NCBI GenBank assembly: GCA_025358125.1
Contig: JANYKS010000008.1
Coordinates: 1-54,814 of the forward strand
Length of the DNA: 54,814 nt
Direction: 5' to 3'
From: Actinomycetes bacterium
GTDB taxonomy: Bacteria > Actinomycetota > Acidimicrobiia > Acidimicrobiales > Ilumatobacteraceae
Numbering within the stretch: the stretch's first letter is position 1; each line of letters starts with the position of its first letter. The notes beneath the pieces are model-generated. The model ran no database searches. It saw only the letters and a program-made list of their open reading frames with translations, and had not been told where the DNA came from. Shown one piece after another: positions 34,275 to 43,832 of this stretch. The translations under genes were made by a program, and so were the position numbers.

Positions 34275-36058
34275 TGGCGAGCACAACATCGCTTCGATCA
34301 CAATCGGGCGCGAAGACCACGCCCTACGGCTGCAGATGCGGCCGCGGCCAGACCTGCGACGGTCTCGAGTGTCTGTGCCGGCCGCGATTCTTCGCCGGGC
34401 AACTCCTGACCGATGACGACCTCAACCGGCTCGACCACTACATCGTCTCCAAGAATCGGCTGCACAACAAATATCTGCACGGCAGCGGAGTGGTCTGTGG
34501 ATTGGAGGTGGTGTGTAACCCGTGCGACGACACGGTCACGGTCCGCTCGGGGTATGCCCTCGGGCCGTGTGGCGAGGACATCGTCGTCTGCCACGACGCC
34601 CCGGTCGATGTCGGCGCAATGATCCGTGACCATCGCAAGCAGCGGGCAGCCGCAAACTGCCTGCCGTACGGGGCGCGGCCGACGACAGATTGCGATGCGG
34701 CGCGTCAGCGATGGATCCTCGCGATCTGCTACGACGAACAGGCGTCGCGTGGTGTCACCAGCCTGCGCCAGCCGAAGGCGACGGGCAACTGCGGATGCGG
34801 CGGCGGTCGCACCGGCAGTACGTCTGCAGGGACCTCGAGTGATTCATGCTCGTGCCGGTCGCCGCGCACGACCCCGGCGCAATGCGAACCGACGGTCACC
34901 TGTGAGGGCTACCGCTTCGTTCTGCGCAAGGAGCCAACATTGATCCGAGACGTACGCGGCAACGCCCTCACCGCGAAGCTCGGAACGAGCGAACTCGGCC
35001 GCCGCGTGCAGGCCTGTCTGCTGGAGATCACCGGACAGATTCAGCTGATGCCGTCCAATCCGTCAGCCGCTGATTTGGTCGCCTATTGCTGCGTATTGAA
35101 GGCCGATCTCGCCGACATCATCGAGACGGGCAACATCCACGACTGCATGCTCGGTGCACGCCTGAGCAACATCCTCTGTCCTGACCCGGATGATCAGGAC
35201 GCCGTTGCCAAGGCCGTCCAAGCGATTCAGGTGATGCTGCAGATCGCCATCGATCTGTTCAAGAGCTGCGTGTGTTCGGCGCTGCTGCCGCCGTGTTCGG
35301 TCGACACCCCCGACGACTGCGTACCGCTCGCCACACTGACCGTGCGCACGTCGGATCTAAAGGTGCTCGACATCTGCAACTGGAGCTCGCGCAAGTTTGC
35401 TGTGACGATGCCGGCGCTCGGCTACTGGCTCGGTTGGCTGCCGTTGTTCGACAGCCTTCGCGAAGCAATCAGCAAGCTGTGTTGCACCACGCGACCGGCC
35501 GCACAGTTTCGCGTCGATGACAAGCTGCGCGTGCTGCACGCCCAGCCACTGGTCGAGGCGCACGCTGCGAAGTTCGCCGCGGGTGCGGCGGCCGGAGCCC
35601 CAGCGGCCGCAGCTGCGGCCGACACGACGTCGACGGTCGCGCCCGTCACGGCGATGATGAGTCAGTACGCCCATCACCTCTCGCCGCTCGCCGGGTTAGA
35701 GGCGACTGTGTTGTCGGCCCTTGGCGGGCGCGACCCTGACAACGCGGTCCTCGCCTCCGATCTCGAACAGGACAATGCGTTTGCCGCGCTGGCACTCAGC
35801 CGCCTTGCCGGCCCCTCGCTCGGCGCAGCCGTGCCAGCCGAACTGACCCGTGTGCTGGGGCAGATCTTCGCCCGCTCGGGCCACGACGACACGGGCGTCG
35901 AGAGTCACGGCCCGCTGGTGGCCGAGCCAGTCGCCGAGCAGCCGGCGGCCGACGACCGCTTCGCCGAACTCGAGAAGGCCCTTGCCGACCTCCGCAAGAA
36001 GGTGACCGCGCAAGCTCGCACGATCACGACGATGAAGAAGCAGATCAAGCCGTCATGA
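34274..36058 (+). CDS. Second head-domain surface protein, cysteine-rich with C-terminal coiled coil
   Basis: A 594-residue protein. Its start (CRCGRGQTCDGLECLCRPRF, FFAGQLLTDDDLNRLDHYIV, HNKYLHGSGVVCGLEVVCNP) matches the head of the preceding protein. Further cysteine clusters occur at about residues 175-210 (NCGCGGG, SCSCRSP). A helical middle follows (AVQAIQVMLQIAIDLFKSC), then an alanine-rich linker, and a C-terminal coiled coil (ELEKALADLRKKVTAQARTI) that could make it oligomeric. ATG overlaps the previous stop (TGATG) and its end overlaps the next gene (ATGA). Probably part of the same baseplate-surface assembly. Confidence 0.6.
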   Translation: MASTTSLRSQSGAKTTPYGCRCGRGQTCDGLECLCRPRFFAGQLLTDDDLNRLDHYIVSKNRLHNKYLHGSGVVCGLEVVCNPCDDTVTVRSGYALGPCGEDIVVCHDAPVDVGAMIRDHRKQRAAANCLPYGARPTTDCDAARQRWILAICYDEQASRGVTSLRQPKATGNCGCGGGRTGSTSAGTSSDSCSCRSPRTTPAQCEPTVTCEGYRFVLRKEPTLIRDVRGNALTAKLGTSELGRRVQACLLEITGQIQLMPSNPSAADLVAYCCVLKADLADIIETGNIHDCMLGARLSNILCPDPDDQDAVAKAVQAIQVMLQIAIDLFKSCVCSALLPPCSVDTPDDCVPLATLTVRTSDLKVLDICNWSSRKFAVTMPALGYWLGWLPLFDSLREAISKLCCTTRPAAQFRVDDKLRVLHAQPLVEAHAAKFAAGAAAGAPAAAAAADTTSTVAPVTAMMSQYAHHLSPLAGLEATVLSALGGRDPDNAVLASDLEQDNAFAALALSRLAGPSLGAAVPAELTRVLGQIFARSGHDDTGVESHGPLVAEPVAEQPAADDRFAELEKALADLRKKVTAQARTITTMKKQIKPS

Positions 36059-38031
36059 CCGACATCGAGGAACGCCCGAACTTCTACGAGAACCAATACC
36101 TCGAGGCCAGCGACCTCGGCGCGGTCGTCACGTATTCGGCCGCGCAACTCGCTCGTCACCAGCTCGGCGGTCATCGGTGGGGTATCGCCCTCGGCCTCGA
36201 CCTACGCGAGGTTGCCGGGCCCGACAACCCGCTCGACGTGTTCGTGCAGCCCGGCTACGCGTGGGACGGCTTTGGCCGGGCCATCGTAGTTTCCGAGCCC
36301 GCGAAACTCACGGGCGACCTGTTCACCGCGATCGACGCCGAGTTCGTTCCGGGCAACGCACCGCGGGCGGTCGAGGTGTGGTTGCGTCACGACGAACAGC
36401 TGACGAAGGGACCCAAGCCCGGCTTCGAGAGTTGTGATCAGGGGGCATCGTTCGCGCGCGTGCACGAATCGTTCCGGCTCGAGGTTGGTCCCCGGCCGCA
36501 GATCGCTGATCAGCGCGATCCCGTCGAGGTCGGCGGGCGCACATTCGACGCGGCGCGGACGCTCACGACATTCGACCCGGCGGCACTGCTCTTGGCCGAC
36601 ACGAGCGTTCCCCATCAGATGTTCCCCGACGACGCGGGGGCGAGGTGGTTGATCCCTGTCGGCGTGATGATGTGGCTGCCGGGAAATCCGGGCAATGCTG
36701 TCGCCCGCACGCCGACAGTCATCGAACGAAGCGCACGGAGCCGCCAGTACTGCGGTGTGATCGCGGGCTCGGTCGAGGCGCTCGGCGGGCACGTCCGCGT
36801 CCACGACCGCTCGCTCGCGTACTCGGCCGATGTCACCGATGAACTGTTGTGGGTCGAGGGAGCGGCGCGCATCGATGGACACGCGCGCATCTACGGACAC
36901 CGGCTTGAGCTCGTCCGGGCCCATGGCGAGAACCCACGCATTCCATTCCACGTGGCGCGTGTCGACGACGTCACGACCAAGAAGCTGCAACTCGTCATCG
37001 GTGATTCGGACAAGGGAACCAATCGTCTTGCTGTCGGTCCGAAGAACGGTGTCGACGCGCAGACCGGTGACGACCTGTACGCCGAGCACTTGGTCGTCAC
37101 CGATCAGGCGCGTGTCGGGGTGGGCACATCCGAGCCGAAGGCGCCGCTGCACATTCCGGCCGACGGCTTGGAGATCGGCACGAGTGCCGTGCCTGCGGAC
37201 AACTTCTACATCCAATCGAACACCGATGGTCCGCGCGGTCTACGCGTGTACGACGGCGACATCGGCGCCGGCACGCACGTCGCCACGTTCACCCGGACCG
37301 GCCGGGTCGGCGTGGGTACCACTGACCCGACGAGTGTGCTGCACGTCAACGGCGCGCTCGGAGTGCGCCAGAACGCGCTGTACATGAGTGGCGATCCGCG
37401 GTGGAGCAGCGTCACGTTCAACGCCCACCACAATGCCTCGAACAACGACTGGGTCTTCCCCGACTTGTCGAAGCCCGCCGTCACCATCGAGATGGACAAT
37501 GCTGGTGGTTGGCCACGGTTCGAGGTGTACTCGACGCTGCTCAACGCCACCTCCACGTGGCGTTCGCGCTTTCGCGTGAGTGGCGACTCGGGCGACGTGG
37601 GCATGGCCGCCAACGGGGGTAACGTCGGCATCGGCACGTACGCCCCGACCGTAAAATTGGATGTGCGGGGCGACGTCCGGTTCGGACCGATCGGCGCCTT
37701 CGTGCCGGTGGCTGCTCCCGTTGGAGTGCGTGTCGCCTGGGGCACGGTCAACCCATCTGCCGGCGTGATCAGCGGAGCCGGCTTCACCGCCGCCAAGTTG
37801 AGCAAGGGCAGATACCGGATCACGTTCGATGTCGCCTTCCCCGTCGCTCCGACCGTCGTCGTGACGAAGGTCTTCGGAGGTCTGTCCGTGAATGCCGACA
37901 ACGCCGTCCGTCCGTTGGAGAACGCGATCGTCGACCAGATCCTGGACAATTCGGCAATCATCGCAACATGTGACGACACGGGCGCCAAAGCAGACAGCTC
38001 CTTCTGCTTCGTTGCCCTCGGGCCGACCTGA
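36055..38031 (+). CDS. Third head-domain protein with tail-fibre shaft repeats
   Basis: A 658-residue protein. The head ERPNFYENQYLEASDLGAVV and HQLGGHRWGIALGLDLREV again follows the F-Y/F-x-G/N-x-x-L pattern of the two genes before it, but without cysteines. Three tail-fibre shaft motifs lie at about residues 353 (RVGVGTSEPKAPLHIP), 417 (RVGVGTTDPTSVLHVN) and 525 (NVGIGTYAPTVKLDVR), the V-G-V/I-G-T-x-x-P-x-x-x-L-x-V repeat known from many phage fibres. The last 100 residues form a separate tip (AGFTAAKLSKGRYRITFDVA). This is the best receptor-binding fibre candidate (Afp13 role). Confidence 0.72.
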   Translation: MTDIEERPNFYENQYLEASDLGAVVTYSAAQLARHQLGGHRWGIALGLDLREVAGPDNPLDVFVQPGYAWDGFGRAIVVSEPAKLTGDLFTAIDAEFVPGNAPRAVEVWLRHDEQLTKGPKPGFESCDQGASFARVHESFRLEVGPRPQIADQRDPVEVGGRTFDAARTLTTFDPAALLLADTSVPHQMFPDDAGARWLIPVGVMMWLPGNPGNAVARTPTVIERSARSRQYCGVIAGSVEALGGHVRVHDRSLAYSADVTDELLWVEGAARIDGHARIYGHRLELVRAHGENPRIPFHVARVDDVTTKKLQLVIGDSDKGTNRLAVGPKNGVDAQTGDDLYAEHLVVTDQARVGVGTSEPKAPLHIPADGLEIGTSAVPADNFYIQSNTDGPRGLRVYDGDIGAGTHVATFTRTGRVGVGTTDPTSVLHVNGALGVRQNALYMSGDPRWSSVTFNAHHNASNNDWVFPDLSKPAVTIEMDNAGGWPRFEVYSTLLNATSTWRSRFRVSGDSGDVGMAANGGNVGIGTYAPTVKLDVRGDVRFGPIGAFVPVAAPVGVRVAWGTVNPSAGVISGAGFTAAKLSKGRYRITFDVAFPVAPTVVVTKVFGGLSVNADNAVRPLENAIVDQILDNSAIIATCDDTGAKADSSFCFVALGPT

Positions 38032-38041
38032 AAGGGACGTC

Positions 38042-38317
38042 ATGACCACAACCAGCATGGGCGGAACGAGTATCACAGAGACCGGCGGGATCGGCAGCGA
38101 CGTGGACTGGGCGCTCGTCAAGCTGCGCGAGCTGCGCGCGCAGTTCGCTGAGAGCGAAGGCCAGCTGCTGGAGATCGAGCGACGGTGCGTTCACCTGCAG
38201 GATGCGATGTTGCGCCTCTCGGGTGCAATCCATGTGCTCGAGGAATTGGTCGCTGCGTCGGGGATGTTCGCATCGACTCGGGAAGGGGCCGATCCGCTGT
38301 CCGGACACGGCGGATAG
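38042..38317 (+). CDS. Small coiled-coil eCIS protein
   Basis: A 91-residue protein. After a Gly/Thr/Ser-rich start it forms one long heptad-like helix (WALVKLRELRAQFAESEGQL, LEIERRCVHLQDAMLRLSGA, IHVLEELVAAS). It has no enzymatic motif. Lying between the fibre and the tape measure protein and ten bases after the fibre stop, it could be a fibre-assembly chaperone or a small particle part. Start chosen at ATG 38042, with AAGGGACG upstream. Confidence 0.55.
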   Translation: MTTTSMGGTSITETGGIGSDVDWALVKLRELRAQFAESEGQLLEIERRCVHLQDAMLRLSGAIHVLEELVAASGMFASTREGADPLSGHGG

Positions 38318-38323
38318 ACGATC

Positions 38324-40177
38324 GTGGCAGGGTCGGGCTCGCTGCACATTCGCCGGCATGTGGTGACTTACCGGTGCGTCGATCGGGACGCTGGGACACT
38401 CGCCACGGGCAGCCTCGACGAAGCGCTGGACGAAGGCCTCACCGCGCATCTCGACGAGGCATTGGCGGCGGTGGGCGCTTTCGCTGCCGGGGGAGTGTGG
38501 TTGATCCGCCGGATCGACCTGTCAATAGCGATCGGCAAGACGTGGAGTGCACAACGCATCGCCAGGGCAATGGCGCGCTGTGTCGCCGTCGAAGTTGCCC
38601 GGACGGTGTCGGACGGAGCCAACGGGTCGAGCGTGATCTGGTTCCCTGATCGGGCGACCTTCGTTGCCCGATATCTCGGCGATGTGGCTCGCGGGAGAGC
38701 GAAGCGACGATGGGAGTACGCTGAGTTCGCGTCCGCCGATGGTGGCGCAGCCGCGGCGATTCTGGAGGTCACCCGGGACTCGCCGGGCGACGTGATCGAT
38801 GCCCTGCGGCGGTTCACCGTCGATGATGTCGACGACGTGCTGCGGACGCTTTCACGTGGTGATGCGTTGGCGATGTTGGGATTGCTCGCCTCCGACGTCG
38901 AGCTCGCGCTACGCGACCCGTTGGATGCCGTGATCAGTGCGCTCGTCGAAGCGCCCGGCGCCGCGCGACTCGGAGCTGATCTCGCCGCTCTTGCGCTGTT
39001 CGTTCACGCCGTGCGCAACGGTGCGCCGGCGTCGGTCAGCACGGCCGTTCGCGCCGAGCAGGTCGCGCAGCTTGCTGTCGCAATCGCGCGCCAGTCGCCG
39101 GAGCGGGCGCGACACGTCGCCGAGGCGATCATCCATGGCTCGTGGTCGGAGTTGGACGCCGGCTTGCTCGCTGATCTCGCGCCGATCGTTTCATGGCCAC
39201 CCGACGCGCGCACCACTGCAGCTTCGGCCGTGTTGCACAGCGCGCACGGCGGCGCCGCCAACCAGCCCGACGAGCATCGCTCGGTCACTACTCGACTCGG
39301 TGGAATGTTCTTATTGCTGCCACTTCTCGACGAAATGCCGTGGTCGGCCGCCACCGCGACGTGGCCCCCGCTCGACGGCGTCGATGCCCAATCCGTCGCG
39401 AGGTTCGTGGTCATGATCGCTGCGCTCGGTTCGGATCGCAATGCAATCGCGGCATCCGACCCATTGCTGCGGATGACGTGCGGCATCCCGACATCACTCA
39501 CGGCAGCTGCCGTGTCGGCGTGGCTCGGCGCTCTCCCCGAACCTGCGATTCGAGCCTTCGAGTCCGCCATGGTTGCCCAGCTCACAGCGCACGGCCGAGC
39601 GTCCGGCCACATGGTGCTGGCCACGACGGACGTTGGCATCGTCGCGGTCGACAGCAAGCGAGGGGTGTTGATCGCCGTCGCTGCCGACGATCCCGAATCG
39701 CTCCGCGACCTCGCCGCGCGCCTCGCAGATACGTTCGGACGACCGATCACGCTCGACGCCGTCGAAACGTGGATCGAAGCGTGTCTCCATCCTGACTCGA
39801 GGTCGGGCCGAATCGACGATCACATCGATCCGATCGAGGTTGTTCGTCTCGCCGATCTCCGCGAACAGACGGCGTGGACCAGACTCGGTCCTCCGTTCGA
39901 ACTCCCGCCGAGGATCGGCTCGATCATGCTCACGACCGCGCAAGCGTTGTTGCGCGACTTGGCGTGGAGACTGCCCGGGCTCGCCCATTCGTCGCTGCCG
40001 TACCTGTGGCAGAACGTGCTTGCCTGCTCTGCTTCGGTTGACTTCGAGACCGATCGGGTCGTGGCAACGCTGTCGCGGGCTCCGATGCACATGCTGTTGT
40101 CGCTCACTGGGATGAACCGGCGCCTGTTGATGTTTCCCGCAACCGGGGCGCGCCCGTGGATCCTGACTCAGACGTGA
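38324..40177 (+). CDS. Contractile injection system tape measure protein
   Basis: A 617-residue protein of the CIS tape-measure group (Afp14/Pvc14 position). It opens SGSLHIRRHVVTYRCVDRDA, continues with GGVWLIRRIDLSIAIGKTWS, VIWFPDRATFVARYLGDVAR and RRWEYAEF. The middle is a series of helical repeats rich in Ala, Leu and Asp (LRRFTVDDVDDVLRTLSRGD). In Afp such proteins set particle length. It is shorter than typical Afp14 proteins, suggesting a short particle if length scales. GTG start at 38324. The truncated ATPase gene starts 22 bases before its stop. Confidence 0.7.
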   Translation: MAGSGSLHIRRHVVTYRCVDRDAGTLATGSLDEALDEGLTAHLDEALAAVGAFAAGGVWLIRRIDLSIAIGKTWSAQRIARAMARCVAVEVARTVSDGANGSSVIWFPDRATFVARYLGDVARGRAKRRWEYAEFASADGGAAAAILEVTRDSPGDVIDALRRFTVDDVDDVLRTLSRGDALAMLGLLASDVELALRDPLDAVISALVEAPGAARLGADLAALALFVHAVRNGAPASVSTAVRAEQVAQLAVAIARQSPERARHVAEAIIHGSWSELDAGLLADLAPIVSWPPDARTTAASAVLHSAHGGAANQPDEHRSVTTRLGGMFLLLPLLDEMPWSAATATWPPLDGVDAQSVARFVVMIAALGSDRNAIAASDPLLRMTCGIPTSLTAAAVSAWLGALPEPAIRAFESAMVAQLTAHGRASGHMVLATTDVGIVAVDSKRGVLIAVAADDPESLRDLAARLADTFGRPITLDAVETWIEACLHPDSRSGRIDDHIDPIEVVRLADLREQTAWTRLGPPFELPPRIGSIMLTTAQALLRDLAWRLPGLAHSSLPYLWQNVLACSASVDFETDRVVATLSRAPMHMLLSLTGMNRRLLMFPATGARPWILTQT

Positions 40178-40500
40178 CCACCGCGCCAGCAGCTGCGGGC
40201 GCACTCGACAGTTGGGCAACCCCGTGGATGGAATGGCACGATGCTGTCGTGCACCGCGAGATCGTGCGCGTACGTGCCCGCTACGAACTCACGCTCGACG
40301 AGTTTCGCGGCCTCGACGTCAGCAACGAACAGGTCGATCGGCTCGTCGAGGATCGCCTGCGCGGTCGCGTGACCGGACCGATCACAGACTCCGACGCGGT
40401 CGAGAAGCAGATGTCGTCACTGTTGGCGTCGGCCGATTCGTCGAAGTCACCGTCACCGCTCGAGCGGGTGTGCGACGTCTTCGCCCTTCCGGCGGCGCGG
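40156..40500 (+). pseudogene. Truncated eCIS AAA+ ATPase (N-terminal stub only)
   Basis: GTG at 40156, overlapping the tape-measure stop, opens a frame with SWATPWMEWHDAVVHREIVR, VRARYELTLDEFRGLDVSNE, QVDRLVEDRLRGRV and SPSPLERVCDVFALP. The position, and the run ending in PLERV-x-x-x-F-x-L, fit the N-terminus of the AAA+ ATPase (Afp15/Pvc15) that closes most eCIS operons. Walker A, Walker B and all later parts are missing. After about residue 110 the frame loses character, and a different frame (GGAAQPWRRAATIAGNALRR then FVLDAPEVFAITTT) runs to a stop near 40595. A deletion has evidently removed the enzyme. Confidence 0.58.
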
Positions 40501-40639
40501 CGCAGCCGTGGAGGCGCGCGGCCACGATCGCCGGCAACGCGTTGCGTCGGTTCGTGCTCGACGCACCAGAGGTGTTTGCGATCACCACCACTTGAAATTC
40601 GCCGAGGGCGGTCTGGATCGTTTCGGTGATGCCTCTCCG

Positions 40640-41090
40640 ATGCATGCTCACGTTCTGACCCGGCGACTCGAACGACGCGTTGTTGTCCAGGTCCTATGCG
40701 AAGGTGACCGTCGTCCCCTCGGGATCCACGCCGGTCGCGCCGAGCGTCACCGAGCCACCCTCGATCGCGCTGTAGGGACCGCCGGCATCGTCGGAGTTGA
40801 TGTGCCAATCTGCCGCACCGGTCACCTGCGCTACCAGGGCCGAACTGGCCAGCGAATGGTCCAGGTAACCGGCCTGGCCATCGAAGGAGTAGGCGTAGGT
40901 GCCCTGGTACTGGGCGATCAGATTGGTGAAGTCGTCACCGGTTCCGGCAACGTCATCCGCGCCGGCCCTGATCGCGTCGATCGGGTCTTCCTTGGCGTAG
41001 GAATTCAAATCGCCCATGATCAAGAAGTCAGGGTCGCCGCTGCCGGTTGGATCGGTGGCCAACCAGTCGACCAACGCTCCCGCATGTGCT
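40640..41090 (-). pseudogene. Broken ExeM/NucH-type extracellular endonuclease
   Basis: The minus strand reads AHAGALVDWLATDPTGSGDP, DFLIMGDLNSYAKEDPIDAI, TYAYSFDGQAGYLDHSLASS and AADWHINSDDAGGP, then an immunoglobulin/PKD-like piece, GGSVTLGATGVDPEGTTVTF, A, amber stop at 40694-40696, DLDNNASFESPGQNV. GDLN and the D-H pair are the endonuclease/exonuclease/phosphatase catalytic motifs of ExeM/NucH nucleases. The stop replaces an expected Trp (W-D-L-D-N-N). The N-terminal half and the C-terminus are both gone. Secreted nucleases of this kind are common in aquatic bacteria. Confidence 0.62.
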
Positions 41091-41381
41091 GAAAGCCCGG
41101 CCAGCGATCCACGTCTCCGTAGTCGGGCGAGATCAGCGCCGCCAGAGACGTTCGTCGACTTTCAGCCAGACGAGAAGGTCTTCGCCTTCGGAGGGCATCA
41201 GGCCGGTCGTAGACGAGCCGGAACGATGGGCGCAAGTCGACAACCGCCCGTAGTGCCCTGCTCGGCTCCGCGGCCACGAATTGACTGGAGCGGTTGGTCG
41301 TCGGGCGGGATCGGATGGTTCGTCGCTCGAGTGGTTCGGTATTGGGTGACGCGCTCCACAATTGGGTGAACCTCTGTTGGG

Positions 41382-42863
41382 CTATGTACCGCAGAAGGTG
41401 CGGTATTGGCCGAAGCTCGCCGGCGCCGGTTCGGCGTACGACTCCAGACCGGATCGTTTGTGGAATGGCTGGGCGAGCACGTCGAGCAATCGTTGGAACG
41501 GTCGCAGGTCGCCGTCGCTCGCCGTGGCGAGCGCGTGTTCGACTTGGTGGTTGCGGGGGATGTAGACAGGGTTGACCCGGTCCATCGCGGCCGCGGTCGC
41601 GTGGGGGTCACGGGCTTGGTGGGACAGCTCTGTCTGCCAACGCAGCGACCACGCGTCGAAGGCGGCGGGTTGGGCGAAGAGCGATCGGGCGCGTTCACGA
41701 TCTCCGAGCACTGCTGACGACAGCGCCCGGAAGCACGAGGTGAAATCGACCCGCTGTGCTTGCAGCAGTGCGAGCAGTTCGTCGATAATTTCGCGGTCGT
41801 CTTGTTCGCCATCGCACAGACCCAACTTGGCGCGCATCCCGTCGACCCAGTACCTGTGGTAGCGGTCGGGGAACGACTGCAGCATGTCGGTGGCCGCGGC
41901 GACGGCCATGTCCGTATCGACACCGAACAGGGGCAGCAACGCCTCCGCCAACCGGGCCAGGTTCCATTGCGCGATGTTGGGCTGGTTGCCGTATGCGTAA
42001 CGGCCGCCGTGATCGATCGAGCTGAACACTGTGGCGGGGTCGAAGGCATCGATGAAGGCACACGGGCCGTAGTCGATGGTCTCGCCAGAGATCGTCATGT
42101 TGTCGGTGTTCATGACCCCGTGGATGAACCCGACAAGCATCCAGCGGGCCACCAGTGATGCCTGGGCGTCGACGACTCCCTCGAACAACGCGAGGTACCG
42201 GTTGTCCGTGTGGACCGCGTCAGGGTAGTGACGACTGATTGCGTGATCGGCGAGGCGCCGCAACAGCGTCGGCTCGTCATGCGCGGCTGCGTACTGGAAC
42301 GAGCCAACGCGGAGATGGCTCGCAGCGACTCGGGTGAGTACCGCGCCGGGCAGCAGCGTGTCACGCGCAATGAGATCGCCGGTCGCGACGACAGCGAGCG
42401 CTCGCGTGGTGGGAATGCCGAGCGCATGCATCGCTTCGCCGATCACGTACTCGCGCAGCATCGGTCCGACCGCTGCCTTGCCATCGGAGCCTCGCGCGAA
42501 CGGCGTGCGACCCGAGCCCTTCAGGTGCAGGTCGCGGCGGCGCCCGTGGACGTCGAGCACCTCGCCGAGCAGGAGCGCCCGGCCATCCCCGAGGCGGGGC
42601 GAGAAACCACCGAACTGATGACCAGCGTAGGCCTGCGCCACCGGCGTCGCGCCGTCGGGTATGGCGTTACCGGCGAGGACGGCGACACCGTCGGGTGCGC
42701 TCAACGCGTCGGCGTCAACTCCCAGCTCGGTGGCCAAGTCGGCGTTGATTGCCAACAGCCGCGGCGCCGGTGCAGACGCCGCTTGCCACGGCTCGTACAG
42801 GCCCTCCAGGTCACGGAAATAGGAGTTGTCGAACGTGAACAGCGGCGGGGCAGCAACGCTCAT
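41382..42863 (-). CDS. selO: SelO-family protein adenylyltransferase (pseudokinase)
   Basis: A 493-residue YdiU/SelO protein, full length. It opens [18 protein letters not shown] and contains [80 protein letters not shown] and CAFIDAFDP. It ends in the family's final YRTFCGT. SelO transfers AMP from ATP to Ser/Thr/Tyr of redox-related proteins. Bacterial members often end in a Cys near the terminus, as here (C491). ATG at 42863 with only a weak GGTGA before it. It stands alone, divergent from a broken P450. Confidence 0.93.
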   Translation of the reverse strand: MSVAAPPLFTFDNSYFRDLEGLYEPWQAASAPAPRLLAINADLATELGVDADALSAPDGVAVLAGNAIPDGATPVAQAYAGHQFGGFSPRLGDGRALLLGEVLDVHGRRRDLHLKGSGRTPFARGSDGKAAVGPMLREYVIGEAMHALGIPTTRALAVVATGDLIARDTLLPGAVLTRVAASHLRVGSFQYAAAHDEPTLLRRLADHAISRHYPDAVHTDNRYLALFEGVVDAQASLVARWMLVGFIHGVMNTDNMTISGETIDYGPCAFIDAFDPATVFSSIDHGGRYAYGNQPNIAQWNLARLAEALLPLFGVDTDMAVAAATDMLQSFPDRYHRYWVDGMRAKLGLCDGEQDDREIIDELLALLQAQRVDFTSCFRALSSAVLGDRERARSLFAQPAAFDAWSLRWQTELSHQARDPHATAAAMDRVNPVYIPRNHQVEHALATASDGDLRPFQRLLDVLAQPFHKRSGLESYAEPAPASFGQYRTFCGT

Positions 42864-42889
42864 TCACCCGAGGATAACGGGCAGCGGGC

Positions 42890-43760
42890 TCGGTCGAATG
42901 CGCCGCTGACGACTTCCATCTCGCAATGTGAGTTCGACGTCCTCGCGGTCACCTGGAGCGAGAACTACGGCGGCTACTGGGTCGTGACCGGTCTCGAGGA
43001 GGTCAGCGCGTTCCTCCGACGCCCTGGCCTCTTCTCGGCCATCAAGGACCTGAGCAACCCGGACAGCCCATTCCGCGGCATCCAGATCCCCGACAACAAC
43101 CCGGAGATCACCGCGGGGTTCCTGGAGATGGACCCTCCGCTACAGCTGTCGTATCGGCATGTGCTGAATTCGTACATGTCGCCGACAGCCATCAGACGGT
43201 GGGAACCATTGGTGCGCGACTTCACCAACGCTTGCGTCAACGACGTGATCGAATCCGGTCGGCTCGACTTCGTCGACGACATTGCCAACATCGTGCCTGC
43301 GGTGCTCACCATGGCGATCCTCGGGCTACCGCTCGCGGACTGGGTGATTTATTGCGAACCCACGCACGCGATGGTGTACACGCCACCCGACAGCCCGGAT
43401 CCGCGGCGTGTTCAGCAGGCATCGATGGCGATGGTGATGCGTCTCGGTGAGTGTGTGGCCGAGGCCCGTCTCAACCCACGACCGGGCATCATCAAGGCGC
43501 TGATCGAGGCCGAGGTGGACGGGCAGCCGCTGAGCGACGAGGGAATCATCGGTACCACGTTCTTGGTCATCGGCGGAGGTTTCGACACCACCACGTCGCT
43601 GACGTCGAGTGCGTGGCATTGGCTCTCCGATCATCCCAACGAGCGGGCACGCCTTCTGGCCGATCCCGATCGGCTCGACACGGCGACCGAGGAGTTCCTG
43701 CGGTTCTTCAGCCCGTCGCAGGGTGACGTGCCAAGATCGGCCCCGGTCTGGTCGAGATGA
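42890..43760 (+). pseudogene. Cytochrome P450, truncated at both ends
   Basis: The frame reads RSNAPLTTSISQCEFDVLAV, YWVVTGLEEVSAFLRRPGLF, FLEMDPPLQLSYRHVLNSYM, GTTFLVIGGGFDTTTSLTSS and DTATEEFLRFFSPSQG. These are the I-helix (GGGFDTTT) and the K-helix ExxR-like region (EEFLRF) of a P450. The first 35 or so residues are missing. A shift or deletion at about 43733 ends the frame before the PERF segment and the heme-cysteine loop, so no functional enzyme is possible. The piece after the break reads KIGPGLVEMMQIWQARLDQG in another frame and is from an unidentified protein. Confidence 0.72.
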
Positions 43761-43832
43761 TGCAGATCTGGCAGGCGCGCCTCGACCAAGGCGCCGCTGC
43801 CGACGCAGCCGCAGAGAGCTGAAGGAGCCCAA

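Noticed and set aside
14256..40600. Prophage or type VI secretion system
   Set aside because: There are no capsid, portal, terminase or lysis genes, and no TssJLM membrane complex. Pvc16, the small DUF5908-position protein and the CIS tape measure point to an eCIS.
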